The notes: generated by a model from the sequence alone, not told the origin. A stretch of 64,000 nt of DNA from Simplicispira suum (GCF_003008595.1 NZ_CP027669.1:1364001-1428000), one strand, 5' to 3'. Counted from the stretch's first letter, positions 12,826 to 25,476 are shown. A program made the numbers and translations.

Positions 12826-12872
12826 TAAGCGCCTGAAGCTATTAAAGAGATAGCTGCAGGCGCTTATTTTTT
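12826..12872 (+). terminator. Rho-independent terminator after gdhA, built from the dispersed repeat
   Basis: TAAGCGCCTGAAGCTAT and ATAGCTGCAGGCGCTTA form a 17-bp stem with one mismatch and a short loop, followed by six T. The arms carry the AGCTxC...GCGCTTA core of the dispersed repeat. Bases 12798-12845 read on the minus strand look like a further repeat copy. Confidence 0.85.
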
Positions 12873-12951
12873 GGGTGTCGGTGAAATAAGCGCCGACCAT
12901 GGAACGCAATGTTCGGGGCATGGATGCGCGTTCTGCGCTACAACGGTGGCT

Positions 12952-13890
12952 ATGCCAAGCACTTCCCCCACCCTCATCACCCCCCGCCTCGCTGACCTGG
13001 GCCATGGCCTGACCGTGCGCCGCCTGCTGCCTGCAGCCGCGCAGCGCAGCGTCGGCCCCTTTGTTTTCTTCGACCATGCCGGCCCGGTCACGCTCGCCGC
13101 TGAAGACACAAGCGCGGCGGATGTGCGGCCGCATCCGCATATTGGCCTGGCGACAGTGAGCTATTTGCTCAGCGGCGAAATCATCCACCGCGACAGCCTG
13201 GGTACACACGCGCGCATCCGGCCGGGTGCCGTGAACTGGATGACCGCCGGGCGCGGCATTGCGCATTCAGAACGCTTTGAGCACCCGGCATCCTTTGCCG
13301 GCGGCGGCCTGGAGCTGTTGCAGCTGTGGGTGGCGCTGCCCGAGGAACTGGAAGAATGCGAGCCCGCATTTGCCCACACCGACGCCGATGCGCTGCCGGT
13401 GCGCGATGCGGGCGGCGCGTGGCTGCGGGTCGTCGCAGGCACCGTGTATGGCCTCACCAGCCCGGTGCAGACGGCCTCGCCACTGTTCTATGTGCACGCC
13501 GAACTGCAAGCGGGCGCAGAACTGGCGCTGCCTACAGGCTACAGCGAGCGCGCTGCCTATGTGGTGCGCGGCGCGCTGGAATACCAAGGCACACGCTACA
13601 GCGCCGGCCAGATGGTGGTGTTTGCGTCCGACGCCACGGGTGCCCTCAGCGCGCCAGAGGCCACCACGGTCATGCTGCTGGGCGGCGAGCCGCTGGGCCA
13701 CCGCCATCTGTTCTGGAATTTCGTCTCAACCAGCCGCGAACGCATCGAGCAGGCCAAGGCCGACTGGGCTGCCGGGCGCTTCACCCTGCCGCCGGACGAC
13801 AACAAGGAGTGGATTCCGCTGCCAGGCACTCCGGCAGCGCCCCTGGCCGAGCCCGGCGCGGGCACGGTGCCACCGGCCAACGCGTCTTGA
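12952..13890 (+). CDS. Pirin family protein
   Basis: This is a 312-residue bicupin protein of the pirin family. Members are iron-binding, and some have quercetin dioxygenase activity or modulate transcription; the substrate here is unknown. The metal site of the N-terminal cupin is visible in RPHPHIGLATVSYLL and in the following glutamate and histidine (GEIIHRDS). The signature MTAGRGIAHSER and the C-terminal pirin domain (GHRHLFWNFVSTSRERIEQAKADW) are clear. I place the start at 12952; an in-frame upstream ATG adds 27 residues without family likeness. The C-terminal 25 residues are a proline- and alanine-rich tail. It is convergent with metH part 1. Confidence 0.9.
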   Translation: MPSTSPTLITPRLADLGHGLTVRRLLPAAAQRSVGPFVFFDHAGPVTLAAEDTSAADVRPHPHIGLATVSYLLSGEIIHRDSLGTHARIRPGAVNWMTAGRGIAHSERFEHPASFAGGGLELLQLWVALPEELEECEPAFAHTDADALPVRDAGGAWLRVVAGTVYGLTSPVQTASPLFYVHAELQAGAELALPTGYSERAAYVVRGALEYQGTRYSAGQMVVFASDATGALSAPEATTVMLLGGEPLGHRHLFWNFVSTSRERIEQAKADWAAGRFTLPPDDNKEWIPLPGTPAAPLAEPGAGTVPPANAS

Positions 13891-13906
13891 GCGCCCGTCT
13901 GCTGTT

Positions 13907-14980
13907 TCAGGCCGGCTGCGCTTCGCGGTAGAACGGCCGCAAGCGCGGCGCTTCTTTGGCGACACCCGCAGCAATCGCGGCGATATGGTCCGGCGTGGTG
14001 CCGCAGCAGCCGCCCACGATGTTCACCAGCCCCTCGGCCGCGAACTCGTGCACCAGGCGGCTGGTGACCTCGGGCGTCTCGTCAAAGCCGGTATCGCTCA
14101 TGGGGTTGGGCAGGCCCGCATTCGGGTAGCAACTGATGAAGGTGTCGGGCGCCGCCTTGGCCAGCTCCTGGATGTAGGGGCGCATCAGCGCCGCGCCGAG
14201 CGCGCAGTTCAGGCCCACGGCCAGCGGCTGCGCGTGGCGCACGCTGTGCCAGAAGGCCGTCACGGTCTGGCCCGAGAGGATGCGGCCCGAGGCATCGGTG
14301 ACGGTGCCGCTGATGATGATGGGCAGGCGCTCGCCGGTTTTTTCGAACACTTCATCAATGGCAAACAGCGCCGCCTTGGCGTTGAGCGTGTCGAAAATCG
14401 TCTCGACCAGAATCACGTCAGCCCCGCCTTCGATCAGCGCCTCGGTCTGCTCGAAGTAGGCCGCGCGCAATTGCTCGAAAGTGATGTTGCGCGCACCAGG
14501 GTCGTTCACGTCGGGGCTGATGCTCGCGGTCTTGGGCGTCGGGCCAAGGGCGCCGGCGACATAGCGCGGGTGATCCGGCGTTGAAAATTTGTCGCAGGCG
14601 GCGCGGGCGAGCTGCGCCGAGGCGAGGTTCATCTCGCGCGCCAGGTCGGCCATCTTGTAATCTTCTTGCGCAATCGTTGTCGCGCCAAAGGTGTTGGTCT
14701 CGATGAGGTCGGCGCCAGCGGCCAGATAGCGCTCGTGGATATCGCGGATCACGTCGGGCCGGGTGATGCTGAGCAGCTCGTTGTTGCCCTTGACGTCGCG
14801 CGGGAAATCCTTGAAGCGCTCGCCCACGCTGCCCGGCCCGCTGTAGCCCTCGCCCCGGTACTGCGCCTCGCCCAGCTTGAAGCGCTGGATCATGGTGCCC
14901 ATGGCTCCGTCGAGGATGGCGATGCGCTTCTGAAGAAGGGCGGGGAGTTGCTGGGCGCGGGTGTAGGGGAGTGCTTGCAT
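13907..14980 (-). CDS. metH: Methionine synthase, homocysteine-binding N-terminal part
   Basis: This 357-residue protein is the homocysteine S-methyltransferase domain of MetH on its own. It activates homocysteine through a zinc ion; the zinc ligands are the cysteine in VGLNCALG near residue 255 and the pair in GGCCGTT near residue 330. [13 protein letters not shown] at the N terminus is the family start. The rest of the enzyme is encoded 3.2 kb away at 7941-10715 on the same strand, so the two must associate as proteins. The gene starts 44 bases after hutG and has no riboswitch of its own. It may therefore be read through from the hut cluster or use a local promoter. Confidence 0.93.
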   Translation of the reverse strand: MQALPYTRAQQLPALLQKRIAILDGAMGTMIQRFKLGEAQYRGEGYSGPGSVGERFKDFPRDVKGNNELLSITRPDVIRDIHERYLAAGADLIETNTFGATTIAQEDYKMADLAREMNLASAQLARAACDKFSTPDHPRYVAGALGPTPKTASISPDVNDPGARNITFEQLRAAYFEQTEALIEGGADVILVETIFDTLNAKAALFAIDEVFEKTGERLPIIISGTVTDASGRILSGQTVTAFWHSVRHAQPLAVGLNCALGAALMRPYIQELAKAAPDTFISCYPNAGLPNPMSDTGFDETPEVTSRLVHEFAAEGLVNIVGGCCGTTPDHIAAIAAGVAKEAPRLRPFYREAQPA

Positions 14981-15024
14981 GGGCAAATTGTAGGAAATAC
15001 GCTGCGTGCCCCGGTTCTGCAGGG

Positions 15025-15852
15025 TCATGCCGCACTGCAGCGTGCAAACCCCAGCGCCGCCTCCAGCATGTGCCGCACATGCGGCTGCACCTGCTCCGCG
15101 CGCTCGGGCAGGTAGGCAAATGGCAGCGCCTCCTGCATGTAGCAGCACTGCGTCATCTCCAATTGCACGGCGTGGATGCCACGTGCCGGCTCGCCGTAAT
15201 GGCGGGTGATGTGGCCGCCTTTGAAGCGGCCGTTGAGCACCGCCGTGTAGCCGAGCGCGGCCTGTGCGATGCGCAGCAGCTCCTGCGCCAGCTCTGGCGC
15301 GCAACTGGCGCCGTCGGCGGTGCCCAGGTTGAAGTCGGGCAGCTTGCCTTCGAAGAAGCGCGGCAGCACGGAGCGGATGGAATGCGCGTCCCACAGCACG
15401 GCCACGCCATGGAGCGCTCGGATGCGGTCGAGTTCGGCTCGCAGTTGTGCGTGGTAGGGCGCCCAGATGGCGTCGCGGCGCGCGGCAATCTCGGCGGCGT
15501 CGGGCACGTCGCCGCGCGGATAGAGCGGGGTTTCGTCAAAGTTGTCGATGGGACACAAGCCGGTCACGTTCTGGCCAGGGTAGAGGCTGGCGCCGTCGGG
15601 CGGGCGGTTCAGGTCGATGACGTAGCGCGAATGCGTGGCGGCGAGGATGGACGCGCCCATGTCCTTGGCAAAAGCGTACAGGCGCTCCAGGTGCCAGTCG
15701 GTGTCGGGCACCTCGCGCGCCTCGGGGTGCAGGCGTTCGGCGAGCAGCGGGGGCAGGAAGACGCCGCCATGCGGAATGGAAATCAGGAGCGGCGCAGTGC
15801 CCTGGTGGAACACGAAGGGCGGTGGCGCGCTCGGGTGGGTGATCGGATTCAT
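15025..15852 (-). CDS. hutG: N-formylglutamate deformylase
   Basis: HutG hydrolyses N-formylglutamate to formate and glutamate, the last step of the HutF branch of histidine breakdown. The 275-residue protein shows the N-formylglutamate amidohydrolase pattern: [36 protein letters not shown] (metal and substrate contacts) and WDAHSIRS. It starts 18 bases after hutF and belongs to the same unit. Together with HutF it defines the five-step pathway through formylglutamate. Confidence 0.93.
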   Translation of the reverse strand: MNPITHPSAPPPFVFHQGTAPLLISIPHGGVFLPPLLAERLHPEAREVPDTDWHLERLYAFAKDMGASILAATHSRYVIDLNRPPDGASLYPGQNVTGLCPIDNFDETPLYPRGDVPDAAEIAARRDAIWAPYHAQLRAELDRIRALHGVAVLWDAHSIRSVLPRFFEGKLPDFNLGTADGASCAPELAQELLRIAQAALGYTAVLNGRFKGGHITRHYGEPARGIHAVQLEMTQCCYMQEALPFAYLPERAEQVQPHVRHMLEAALGFARCSAA

Positions 15853-15870
15853 GGCGGGCTCCAGGTTCGG

Positions 15871-17271
15871 TCAATCGGCTGCGATGGCGGCCCCTCGCGC
15901 AGCGACGAAACCGCGTGCGGCCTCGTCGTGCAAGGCGTGGCGGCCAGCCACCACGCGGGGCGTGCCCGCCACCCACAGGCTGTGCAGCGCGCTGCTGCGC
16001 TGGCTGGCAAAGACATGGGCGGCAAGCATGCGCTCAGCGTCCAGGCCCGCCAGCGCCACATGCTGCGCATCCAGCGCCAGCATATCGGCTTGCTGGCCGA
16101 CGGCCAGTCCCGCCACGTTGCGGCCCGCGGCCTGGGCGCCGCCGTGCACCGCCTGCTGCGTCATGGCCGTGGCGACCTGGGCGTGGGCACTGCTGGCCAA
16201 TACGTTGCGCTGGCGCAGTGCCAGGCGCTGGCCGTATTCAAGCAGCATCAGCTCCTCGGCCACGTTGACGCAGGCGTGGCTGTCCGAGCCCACGCCCCAG
16301 GCGCCTGCGTGCGCCAGCCACTGCTGCATGTCGAAAAGGCCGTCCCCCAGATTGGCTTCGGTGCTGGGACACAACCCCGCGACGGCGCCGGTGCGGGCAG
16401 CTGCGGCGTATTCAAACGGCTTCATGTGCGTGGCATGCACCAGGCACCAGCGCGCGTCTACGGGAACGTGGTCCAGCAGCCATTGCACCGGGCGCTGTCC
16501 GCTCCAGGCGATGCAGTCCTGCACTTCTTGCGTTTGCTCGGCAATGTGGATGTGGATGGGCGCCTGCGGGTTCAAAGCGGTGATGCCAGCAACGGCTTCG
16601 CGCAGGCTGTCCGGCGGCACGGCGCGCAGTGAATGCGGAGCCAGGCCCAAAACAGCCCCTTGCGCTTGTGCAGCGGGCGTCAGGCGCTCCAATAACGAGA
16701 GCATGTTGTCGGTGCTGCGGATGAATCGGGCTTGGGCGCTGCGCGGCGCTTGTCCACCAAAACCGCTGGTCTGGTAGAGCACGGGCAGCAGCGTCATGCC
16801 GATGCCCGCCGTGCGCGCGGCGCGCAGTAGGGCGTGGGCGAGCGCGGCATCGTCGGCATAGGGCTGGCCGTCCGGGGCGTGGTGCAAATAGTGAAACTCG
16901 CACACCGAGGTGTAGCCAGCCTCCAGCATTTCCACGTAGAGCCAGGTGGCAATCGCCTCCAGACTCTCGGGTGTGATGTGGGCCGCAAAGCGGTACATGA
17001 GGTTGCGCCAGCTCCAGAAGCTGTCCTGGCTCCTGGCGCGGTACTCGGTGAGGCCGGCAAAGGCGCGCTGGAAGGCGTGCGAATGCAGGTTGGGCATGCC
17101 GGGGAGCAGCGGGCCGGGCGCTGCCAGGACGCCGGCAGGCGGCGCAGCGCCTTCTTCGATATGGGTGAAGCGCCCACTGGGGTCCCACTGCAGCAGCACG
17201 TTGCGCGCCCAGCCGGTGGGAAGCAAGGCGTCGGCAGCGAAGAGTTGTCCAGCGGGTTCCTCAGACGCCAT
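15871..17271 (-). CDS. hutF: Formimidoylglutamate deiminase
   Basis: HutF converts N-formimino-L-glutamate to N-formylglutamate and ammonia. This 466-residue amidohydrolase-fold enzyme shows the metal-binding HxH in [17 protein letters not shown], then [21 protein letters not shown] and [11 protein letters not shown], and the aspartate region GSDSHACVN. The start at 17271 overlaps the end of hutI by 11 bases, which suggests coupled translation; an upstream in-frame start would run deep into hutI. Confidence 0.94.
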   Translation of the reverse strand: MASEEPAGQLFAADALLPTGWARNVLLQWDPSGRFTHIEEGAAPPAGVLAAPGPLLPGMPNLHSHAFQRAFAGLTEYRARSQDSFWSWRNLMYRFAAHITPESLEAIATWLYVEMLEAGYTSVCEFHYLHHAPDGQPYADDAALAHALLRAARTAGIGMTLLPVLYQTSGFGGQAPRSAQARFIRSTDNMLSLLERLTPAAQAQGAVLGLAPHSLRAVPPDSLREAVAGITALNPQAPIHIHIAEQTQEVQDCIAWSGQRPVQWLLDHVPVDARWCLVHATHMKPFEYAAAARTGAVAGLCPSTEANLGDGLFDMQQWLAHAGAWGVGSDSHACVNVAEELMLLEYGQRLALRQRNVLASSAHAQVATAMTQQAVHGGAQAAGRNVAGLAVGQQADMLALDAQHVALAGLDAERMLAAHVFASQRSSALHSLWVAGTPRVVAGRHALHDEAARGFVAARGAAIAAD

Positions 17272-18535
17272 GGCTGGCTCCTGGCGCAGACATTTGCGCA
17301 CCGCCCTGCACCAAGCGCCCCTGGCGCACGATGGTGCAGGCCGGTTTTTGCCCCAACCAATACGCCAGTTCTGCCGGCTCGGCAAACGGCCACAGGACGA
17401 AGTGGGCCGGGCGGCCTGCGGCGAGGAGGCCGTGCGTGTCCTGCAGGCCGAGTGCGCGCGCCGCGTTTGTGGTGATGCCGGCGAGCGCCTCGGGCACCGT
17501 CAGGCGAAACAGCGTGCAGGCCATGTTGGCCATGAGCAGCAGGCTGAGCGCGGGCGAGGTGCCGGGGTTGTGGTCGGTGGACACGGCCATGGGCACGCCC
17601 GCTGCGCGCAGAGCGGCAATGGGCGGCACCTGCGTATCGCGCAGCGTGTAGTAGGCGCCGGGCAGCAGCACGGCCACGGTGCCTGCGGCGCGCATGGCGG
17701 CGATACCGGCTTGCGACAGATGCTCGATGTGGTCGCACGACAGCGCGCCATAACGGGCCGCCAGCGCCGAACCGCCCATGTCCGACAGCTGCTCGGCGTG
17801 GAGCTTGACCGGGATGCCCAGTTGCTGTGCGGCGCGAAAGACCTGCTCCGTCTCGGCCAGCGTGAAGGCGATGCGCTCGCAGAACACATCGACCGCATCG
17901 ACCAGGCCCTCGGCAGCCAGCGCGGGCAGCATCTCGTTGCACACCACGTCGATATACGCTTGGCTGCGGCCCGCGTATTCGGGCGGCAGCGCATGCGCGC
18001 CCAGAAAGGTGGGGCGCACCGTGACGCCCAGCGCCTCGCCCAGGCGGCGCGCCACGCGCAACTGCTTGCGCTCGTGCGCGAGCGCCAGGCCGTAGCCAGA
18101 CTTGATTTCGATGGCGCACACGCCTTCATCGAGCAACGCCTGCAGCCGAGGTGTGGCGAGTTCAAACAGTTCGTCTTCACTCGCGGCGCGCGTGGCGTTC
18201 ACGCTGGAGACGATGCCGCCCCCAGCCTTGGCCACCTCTTCGTAGCTGGCACCGGCCAGGCGCATGGCAAATTCGTTCGCCCGCTGGCCGCCATAGACCA
18301 GATGGGTATGGCAATCGACCAGGCCCGGCGTGGCCAGCGCACCGCCGCCATCGAACTGCGCCAGCGCGGCGTACGCGGCGGGCACGGCGCGTTCGGGGCC
18401 CACCCAGCGCAGCATGCCGCCTTCGACCACCACGGCGGCGCATTCGGCTGCCGCCGGCGCCACATCGGGCACGGCAAGTTCCGGCACCAGGCGCAGGTTG
18501 CGCCACACGCCTGTAGCGGAAACAGTTGAAGACAT
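17261..18535 (-). CDS. hutI: Imidazolonepropionase
   Basis: HutI hydrolyses 4-imidazolone-5-propanoate to N-formimino-L-glutamate. The protein has about 424 residues. The amidohydrolase metal motif is [11 protein letters not shown], followed by the substrate loop [32 protein letters not shown] and [11 protein letters not shown] start at MSSTVSATG (18535); one further ATG lies three codons upstream. A dispersed repeat separates it from hutD, so hutI-hutF-hutG could be a second transcription unit or simply continue the operon. Confidence 0.94.
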   Translation of the reverse strand: MSSTVSATGVWRNLRLVPELAVPDVAPAAAECAAVVVEGGMLRWVGPERAVPAAYAALAQFDGGGALATPGLVDCHTHLVYGGQRANEFAMRLAGASYEEVAKAGGGIVSSVNATRAASEDELFELATPRLQALLDEGVCAIEIKSGYGLALAHERKQLRVARRLGEALGVTVRPTFLGAHALPPEYAGRSQAYIDVVCNEMLPALAAEGLVDAVDVFCERIAFTLAETEQVFRAAQQLGIPVKLHAEQLSDMGGSALAARYGALSCDHIEHLSQAGIAAMRAAGTVAVLLPGAYYTLRDTQVPPIAALRAAGVPMAVSTDHNPGTSPALSLLLMANMACTLFRLTVPEALAGITTNAARALGLQDTHGLLAAGRPAHFVLWPFAEPAELAYWLGQKPACTIVRQGRLVQGGAQMSAPGASHGV

Positions 18536-18555
18536 CATGCGCACCCCGAAAAAAC

Positions 18556-18620
18556 TATGATTTTGATAGCTGCTAGCGCTTTATGGGTAAGCGCTAGAGG
18601 CCATTTTTACTAAAATTTTA
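18556..18620 (+). repeat. Dispersed hairpin repeat, copy D (between hutD and hutI)
   Basis: This is the clearest copy. TTTTGATAGCTG is followed by CTAGCGCTT-TATGGGT-AAGCGCTAG, a perfect 9-bp inverted repeat, and then AGGCCATTTTTACTAAAATTT in two parts. It lies in the 102-base gap inside the hut cluster. Confidence 0.85.
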
Positions 18621-18637
18621 TTGTGTTGGAAAGCACT

Positions 18638-19237
18638 TCACGCAGGCTCCAGCAACACATGCTGGAGCACGCTGTCCCCAGCATTCGCCTCGGGCGCCAC
18701 GTTCCAGCCGCAGTCCTCGTCGGCCCACCAGCACCCGACATCCGGCGCCAGCACCACGGCCTGCCCGCCCGCTGCAGCCAAGGGCGCCAGGGCCCAGCGG
18801 CCCTGCACTGCCCACAGCAGCCCGGCGGGCCGTGCGGGCAGCAGCGCAGGGCTGCGCAGCACGCGCACCGCGCCGCGCCAGTGGCCCCGGCGCGTCATCA
18901 GGTTGAAATCCTGCGACGTGCCGCCCAGCAGCTCGCAGTCCATGCCGCCATCGCCTGCAAAGGCAAAGGGTTGCAGCGCTTGCTCCAGGCGGTGGTCGAT
19001 ACCGGTTTCTGGCTGGCGCAGATGCACGCCATCGCCCGTGAGCAGGGTGATGACCCGGTCCACCCCGGCAAAGCGCGAAAACGGGCCGCTCTGCGCAATC
19101 GTCGCCACGCTCACGCGCCAGTCGAAATGCTCCATGTCCGCGCCCGGCGGCCAGCAGGCGAGCTCGCGCGTGGCGCCGCCGCCGTTCTTCCAGGGGGTGG
19201 CGGGCACCTGGCCCAGGTCGAAATGCTGCTGCGCCAT
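18638..19237 (-). CDS. hutD: HutD/Ves family protein
   Basis: HutD is a small bicupin protein commonly encoded in hut operons. It is thought to moderate histidine use, perhaps by binding formylglutamate, rather than catalyse a step. The 199-residue protein starts MAQQHFDLGQVPATPWKNGGG, where TPWKNGGGxTRE is the family signature, followed by WRVSVATIAQSGPFSRFAGVDR and LLTGDGVHL. The frame is open far upstream, but that part is antisense-like sequence within the neighbour. It begins five bases after the end of the PhyH-type gene. Confidence 0.9.
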   Translation of the reverse strand: MAQQHFDLGQVPATPWKNGGGATRELACWPPGADMEHFDWRVSVATIAQSGPFSRFAGVDRVITLLTGDGVHLRQPETGIDHRLEQALQPFAFAGDGGMDCELLGGTSQDFNLMTRRGHWRGAVRVLRSPALLPARPAGLLWAVQGRWALAPLAAAGGQAVVLAPDVGCWWADEDCGWNVAPEANAGDSVLQHVLLEPA

Positions 19238-19242
19238 GCGGG

Positions 19243-20088
19243 TCACGCCACCAGCAGCGGAAACAAAGGGTGGTCCATGGGCGCGCCTGCGGGCAGGGTA
19301 TCGGCCAGGCCGGGAAAATCGGGCGAGGTGGTCCAGCGGCGCGGCGCGTGGCGCGTGTCGTCGCCCAGGAAGCGCACCGAGAACACGCGGCGGCGTCCCG
19401 GCCCCTCGAACCCACCCGCCCCATGCAGTGTGAGCATGTGAAAACACACCACATCGCCGGGCGTGATGTCCCAGCCCAGGATGCGGTGCGCGCTGCGGTC
19501 GGCTTCGATGTCGGGCAGGTCCTGCAGGCTGCCTTCGGGGAACCATTGGGCCTGGTTGTCCATGAAGGTGCGCGGCATGAGCCACGGCCCGAGGTGCGAA
19601 CCGGCCACAAACTCCAGCGTGGCCGGGCGCGGCACCGGGTCCACCGGAATCCACATGCTGATGTTCTGGGTTCCCTCAATGTTGTAGTAAGGCTGGTCCT
19701 GGTGCCAGGGCGTGCGCTGGCGGGTACCGGGTTCCTTGACCAGCACATGGTCGTGGTACAGACGCACCGTGGGGGACTGCATCAGGCGCTGCGCGGCGGG
19801 GGCCAGCGGTGTTTCGCGAATCAAACGCTCGAACTGCGGGATGGCCTGCCAGTTGCAGAAGTCTTCGAAGAAGCGGCCGGGGTCGTCCGGGCGACTGGCC
19901 ACCTTGGCGCGCGGGCTGGGCGCTGCCAGGTTGGCGTCGATGCCAGACTGCAGCAGCGCGACTTCCTCGGCCGACAGCAACTGGCGGATGCAGATCGCGC
20001 CGTCGCGCTGGAATTGCGCGACCTGTTCGTCGCTCAAGCTCTGCTGCACGCGGCGCTGCAGAGCTTCAGGGGTGGGAACTGTTGTCAT
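19243..20088 (-). CDS. Phytanoyl-CoA dioxygenase (PhyH) family protein
   Basis: This is a 281-residue protein of the Fe(II)/2-oxoglutarate-dependent PhyH family. The facial triad is visible as HQD in TPWHQDQPYY and the distal histidine in TLHGAGGF; RRRVFSVRFLG supplies the arginine that binds 2-oxoglutarate. Such enzymes hydroxylate small molecules, and the substrate here is not predictable. It lies inside the hut cluster between a DUF2817 gene and hutD with gaps of 19 and 5 bases, so it is expected to be co-regulated with histidine breakdown. That is not a standard hut gene and deserves attention. Confidence 0.88.
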   Translation of the reverse strand: MTTVPTPEALQRRVQQSLSDEQVAQFQRDGAICIRQLLSAEEVALLQSGIDANLAAPSPRAKVASRPDDPGRFFEDFCNWQAIPQFERLIRETPLAPAAQRLMQSPTVRLYHDHVLVKEPGTRQRTPWHQDQPYYNIEGTQNISMWIPVDPVPRPATLEFVAGSHLGPWLMPRTFMDNQAQWFPEGSLQDLPDIEADRSAHRILGWDITPGDVVCFHMLTLHGAGGFEGPGRRRVFSVRFLGDDTRHAPRRWTTSPDFPGLADTLPAGAPMDHPLFPLLVA

Positions 20089-20107
20089 GTGATGCCTTTC
20101 CTGCGTC

Positions 20108-21217
20108 TCAGCGCGCCGCCAGGTCGGCCAACGCGCGGTCAAAAATCTGGCGGGTTCGCAGCCAGACCAGCTCGCGCCAGTCATCGTCCGACGGGTAGAA
20201 GAATTCCACGATCGCGGCCTTGACGCGCTGGAACTCCTGGCCGCTCAACTCGCCGCGCAGGTGCAGGAAATGGTCGTCCAGCACGGCGAGGTGGCCAACC
20301 TGAACGCCGTCGTACGTGCCGCACTCGATCACCAGTTGGGTGAAGCGCTTGCCCGCCATCAGGTCCACCATGGCTTGCGAGGTGTAGCCGGTGGCGGCGG
20401 CGGAGATTCCGGTGTCGGTGGTCTGGTCGGGCCGGGTCAGGATTTTGTAGATCCATGCGCCGTAGATGCGTTCGGCGTCGGCCAGCCCAGGGTACTCGCG
20501 TTCGGCAATCGCCATCAGCATCGGGTGCCCGTAGGCGCCAGCGCCGGTGTGCAGGTCGAAGCTGATCGCATCGCTGCAATCGCCGCAGAACTTTTCCATG
20601 ATGCTGCGCAGCGTGAGGTGGGACCAGGCCGGCTCAAAGCCGCCGAAATGCAGGCCATCGGGGTGCTTGTACTGCCCTGCCGCCAGTCCGGACCGGAGCG
20701 CGGTTGCGCCCTGCGCCTGCACCTGGGCTTCCCAGGCGGCATCGGATTCGGCGCGCTTGGCGCCCGTGCCGCACTCTTTGGTAAACAGCGGGTGCAGGGC
20801 TTCATAGGCTTCGTTATCGGGTAGCGGCCGCGCGAAGTCCAGGTAGTTGCGGTTCAGGTCGATGTTGTCCTCGTTGACGCGGCGCTGCCACGAGGTTCCC
20901 CAGGGGTTGATGAGGTGCACCATCAGGATGCCGACCTTCGGGTCGCGCTCGCGCGTCGCCAGGTGATCGAGGTATTCGGTCTGGCACATCGATCCATAAA
21001 AACCCTCGACGCCATGCGTTCCGGACACCGAGACCAGCCATTTCCGGGTGCCCGGTTGTGCCAGCACAGCCACGTCGGTAAACAGGTCTTCGCCCTGCAG
21101 ACCCTTGAGTGGATGCGGGTAGTGGTGGAGGGTGGCCTGCTGCCTGCTGGCAGCGGCAAGAAACTGCGCGCGCAGCTCCACGTAGCTTTTTGCCTTTGAT
21201 GCTGCAGGAGCGTTCAT
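20108..21217 (-). CDS. DUF2817 family M14-like metallopeptidase
   Basis: This 369-residue protein is related to zinc carboxypeptidases and aspartoacylases (M14 superfamily, DUF2817). The zinc motif HxxE is visible in SGTHGVEGFYGS, the following substrate arginine region in NIDLNRNYLDF, and the third zinc ligand in SFDLHTGAGAYG. Likely chemistry is hydrolysis of a C-terminal or N-acyl amide bond, but the substrate is unknown. No signal peptide is seen, so it should act in the cytoplasm. The position between hutU and a PhyH-type gene suggests a role in releasing histidine or a related compound from a conjugate; this is inference. Confidence 0.8.
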   Translation of the reverse strand: MNAPAASKAKSYVELRAQFLAAASRQQATLHHYPHPLKGLQGEDLFTDVAVLAQPGTRKWLVSVSGTHGVEGFYGSMCQTEYLDHLATRERDPKVGILMVHLINPWGTSWQRRVNEDNIDLNRNYLDFARPLPDNEAYEALHPLFTKECGTGAKRAESDAAWEAQVQAQGATALRSGLAAGQYKHPDGLHFGGFEPAWSHLTLRSIMEKFCGDCSDAISFDLHTGAGAYGHPMLMAIAEREYPGLADAERIYGAWIYKILTRPDQTTDTGISAAATGYTSQAMVDLMAGKRFTQLVIECGTYDGVQVGHLAVLDDHFLHLRGELSGQEFQRVKAAIVEFFYPSDDDWRELVWLRTRQIFDRALADLAAR

Positions 21218-21322
21218 GAGGTGGCCTTGTACTGTTGGTTTCCGGAAAAAATGCGCCATCCAGGGGCTCCAGGGTGCGTGCAGCCGTTGCGCTGCCTCCC
21301 CTTGTACCCCGGCGCCTGTGCA

Positions 21323-23044
<1,722 letters not shown>

Positions 23045-23085
23045 GGGGAGGCTCCTGAAAATGCGTGGACTGGAATAAGGCGGGC

Positions 23086-24618
23086 TCAGGCGTGGCTGGG
23101 CAGGCAATGCAAAAGCGGCGCAGGCCACGTGGACTGCTGCGCCCATTCGCGCATGGACTCGATGTCGGGTGCGAGGAAACGGTCCTGCTCCAGGTAGGCC
23201 ACACGCTGGCGGATGGCGGCGAACTGGGCCTCGATGAGCGGTGAACTCTTGAGGGAGCGGTCAAACTCCATGCCCTGCGCTGCGGCCATGGCTTCGATGC
23301 CGACCATCACCGCTGCATTGCGCACCATGTCGCCCAGGCGCCGCGCGCCGTAGGTGGCCATGGACACATGGTCTTCCTGGTTGGCGGACGTGGGCAGACT
23401 GGTCACGCTGCTGGGGTTGGCCAGGCACTGGTTCTCGGCGGCCAGGGCAGCGGCGGTGACCTGCGCAATCATGAAACCCGAGTTGACGCCGCTGTCGCTG
23501 ATCAGGAAGGCGGGCAGGCCCGAGAGGCCGGGATCGAGTAGCAGGGACAGGCGCCGCTCGGAGATGGCGCCGATCTCGGCCACGGCCAGCGCAATGATGT
23601 CGGCCACAAAGGCGACCGGCTCGGCGTGGAAGTTGCCGCCGGAGATCACGTCTCCGTTGTCGAAGACCAAGGGGTTGTCGGACGCCGCATTCGCCTCGAT
23701 GGCGAGGACGCGCGCGGCGTGCTGCAGGTTGTCCAGGCACGCGCCCATCACCTGCGGCACGCAGCGGATGGAATACGGGTCCTGCACGCGGCCGCAGTGC
23801 GGGTGCGAGGGGTCGATGGCACTGCCGTCGAGCAACGCGCGCACGGCCGCAGCCACCGCGATCTGCCCCACCTGGCCGCGCGCTTCGTGAATGCGCGCGT
23901 CGAACGGTTTCACCGAGCCCTTGATGGCTTCAAGCGACAGGCAGCCCGCCACCAGCGCGGCGGCAAACACATCTTCCGCGCCAAACAGGCCCGCAAGCGC
24001 CAGCGCAGTGGACACCTGCGTGCCATTGAGCAGCGCCAGCCCTTCCTTGGGGCCGAGAACGAAGGGCACCAGGCCCACGGACGCCATGGCTTCCTTGCCG
24101 GAGACGATCTTTTCATTGACCTTGGCCTGGCCTTCGCCAATCAGCACACAGGCCATGTGTGCCAATGGCGCCAGGTCGCCCGAGGCACCCACCGAGCCCT
24201 TGGCGGGGATCACGGGCAGCACGTTGGCGTTGGCCAGCGCCAGCAGGGCCTCGGCAATTTCGGGGCGGATGCCCGAGTGCCCCCGCGCCAGGCTCACGGC
24301 CTTGGTGGCCAGCACCAGGCGCACCACGCCGTCGGGCAGCGCCTCACCCGTGCCCACGCTGTGCGAGAGCACCAGGTTGCGCTGCAGCTCGGCCAGGCGC
24401 TCGTGGGCAATCTTGGTGCTCGCCAGCTTGCCGAAGCCGGTGTTGATGCCGTAGACCACCTGGTCTTCATCGACGATGCGCTGCACCGTGGCTTGCGAGG
24501 CCTGCATGCCTGCGCGCGCTGCGGGGTCGAGGCTCAATGCCACAGGCGCGGCATGGATGCGGCGCAGATCGGCCAGCGTGACCTTTCCGGGATGCAGGGT
24601 GAGGGTGGTGGTATGCAT
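23086..24618 (-). CDS. hutH: Histidine ammonia-lyase
   Basis: HutH removes ammonia from L-histidine to form urocanate, the committed step of the pathway. The 510-residue protein contains the Ala-Ser-Gly triad ([15 protein letters not shown]) that cyclises to the MIO cofactor, plus [12 protein letters not shown] near residue 55, a conserved active-site loop. A HutC-like operator lies 10 bases upstream of the start. This places hutH as the first structural gene of the unit after hutC. Confidence 0.95.
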   Translation of the reverse strand: MHTTTLTLHPGKVTLADLRRIHAAPVALSLDPAARAGMQASQATVQRIVDEDQVVYGINTGFGKLASTKIAHERLAELQRNLVLSHSVGTGEALPDGVVRLVLATKAVSLARGHSGIRPEIAEALLALANANVLPVIPAKGSVGASGDLAPLAHMACVLIGEGQAKVNEKIVSGKEAMASVGLVPFVLGPKEGLALLNGTQVSTALALAGLFGAEDVFAAALVAGCLSLEAIKGSVKPFDARIHEARGQVGQIAVAAAVRALLDGSAIDPSHPHCGRVQDPYSIRCVPQVMGACLDNLQHAARVLAIEANAASDNPLVFDNGDVISGGNFHAEPVAFVADIIALAVAEIGAISERRLSLLLDPGLSGLPAFLISDSGVNSGFMIAQVTAAALAAENQCLANPSSVTSLPTSANQEDHVSMATYGARRLGDMVRNAAVMVGIEAMAAAQGMEFDRSLKSSPLIEAQFAAIRQRVAYLEQDRFLAPDIESMREWAQQSTWPAPLLHCLPSHA

Positions 24619-24627
24619 GCTGTTTTT

Positions 24628-24641
24628 CCTGTCTATACAAG
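24628..24641. promoter_or_regulatory. HutC-like operator before hutH
   Basis: CCTGTCTATACAAG matches the near-palindrome CYTGTATATACARG with one mismatch. The same pattern precedes hutC. A location just upstream of hutH fits repression by HutC with urocanate as inducer. Confidence 0.7.
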
Positions 24642-24673
24642 TAGATACGAAAGAGCGATGACGGCGATTTGGA

Positions 24674-25465
24674 TCAACCGATCACCGTGTTGCCATCGGT
24701 GCGAAAGCGGCTGCCCAAGCGGTAGCGCGTGGCCGGGTGCAGGCAGCGCACCAACGTGACGGGCACAGTGCGCGACCACGTGCGCCGCGTGAGTTGCAGG
24801 CACGGTTCGGTGGCGGGCATTTCCAGCCATGCCGCTTGCTCTGGTGTTGGCAGCACGGCATCCACCACATGCTCCACCTGGTCGAAGGGGGCGTTGCGGA
24901 TCAAGTACTCCGAAGGCGGAATATGCGAAAAGTCTTGCGCAATGAACTCCGGTGCCTGCTGCGGGCTGACGTAGCGGTCTTCCAATTGGACCGGGACACC
25001 GTTTTCGCGGTGCAGGCACAGCGAGTGGAATACCGAGGCTCCCATGCGCAGGTCGAGCGCAGCGGCCACCTCCAGCGTGGCGGAGACCCGCTCTACCGAC
25101 AGCATGTCGCAGCGGTAGTCGTGCCCGCGCTGGCGAATCTCGCTCGCCAGGTTGGCAATTTGCAGCAGTGTGGACTGGGGCTTGTCTTCGGCCACAAAGC
25201 TGCCAACGCCCGCCACGCGCACGATGCGGCCTTGCTCCATCAGCTCGCGCAGCGCACGGTTGACGGTCATGCGCGAAATGCCGAATTGCGCTACCAGCTC
25301 GTGTTCAGATGGCAGGCGGTCGCCTGCGCGCCAGGTGCCTTCCTGGATCTTGCGGGAAATGAAGTCCTTGACCTGCTGGTACAAGGCCATGGCAGGCACG
25401 ACCACCGGGGTCTGGGCCGGATGGCGGGGTGTCCTCGCGGTGCGGGGCTTGGTAGCGTTGTTCAT
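24674..25465 (-). CDS. hutC: Histidine utilization repressor, GntR family
   Basis: HutC is a GntR/HutC-subfamily repressor of the hut genes that responds to urocanate. The 263-residue protein has an N-terminal winged helix ([14 protein letters not shown], then [18 protein letters not shown]) at about residues 28-95. A UTRA ligand-binding domain follows ([25 protein letters not shown]). A basic, proline-rich tail of about 25 residues precedes the DNA-binding domain. The gene is the first of the hut cluster and has an operator just upstream, so it should repress itself. Confidence 0.94.
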   Translation of the reverse strand: MNNATKPRTARTPRHPAQTPVVVPAMALYQQVKDFISRKIQEGTWRAGDRLPSEHELVAQFGISRMTVNRALRELMEQGRIVRVAGVGSFVAEDKPQSTLLQIANLASEIRQRGHDYRCDMLSVERVSATLEVAAALDLRMGASVFHSLCLHRENGVPVQLEDRYVSPQQAPEFIAQDFSHIPPSEYLIRNAPFDQVEHVVDAVLPTPEQAAWLEMPATEPCLQLTRRTWSRTVPVTLVRCLHPATRYRLGSRFRTDGNTVIG

Positions 25466-25476
25466 GGGTTGCTGTA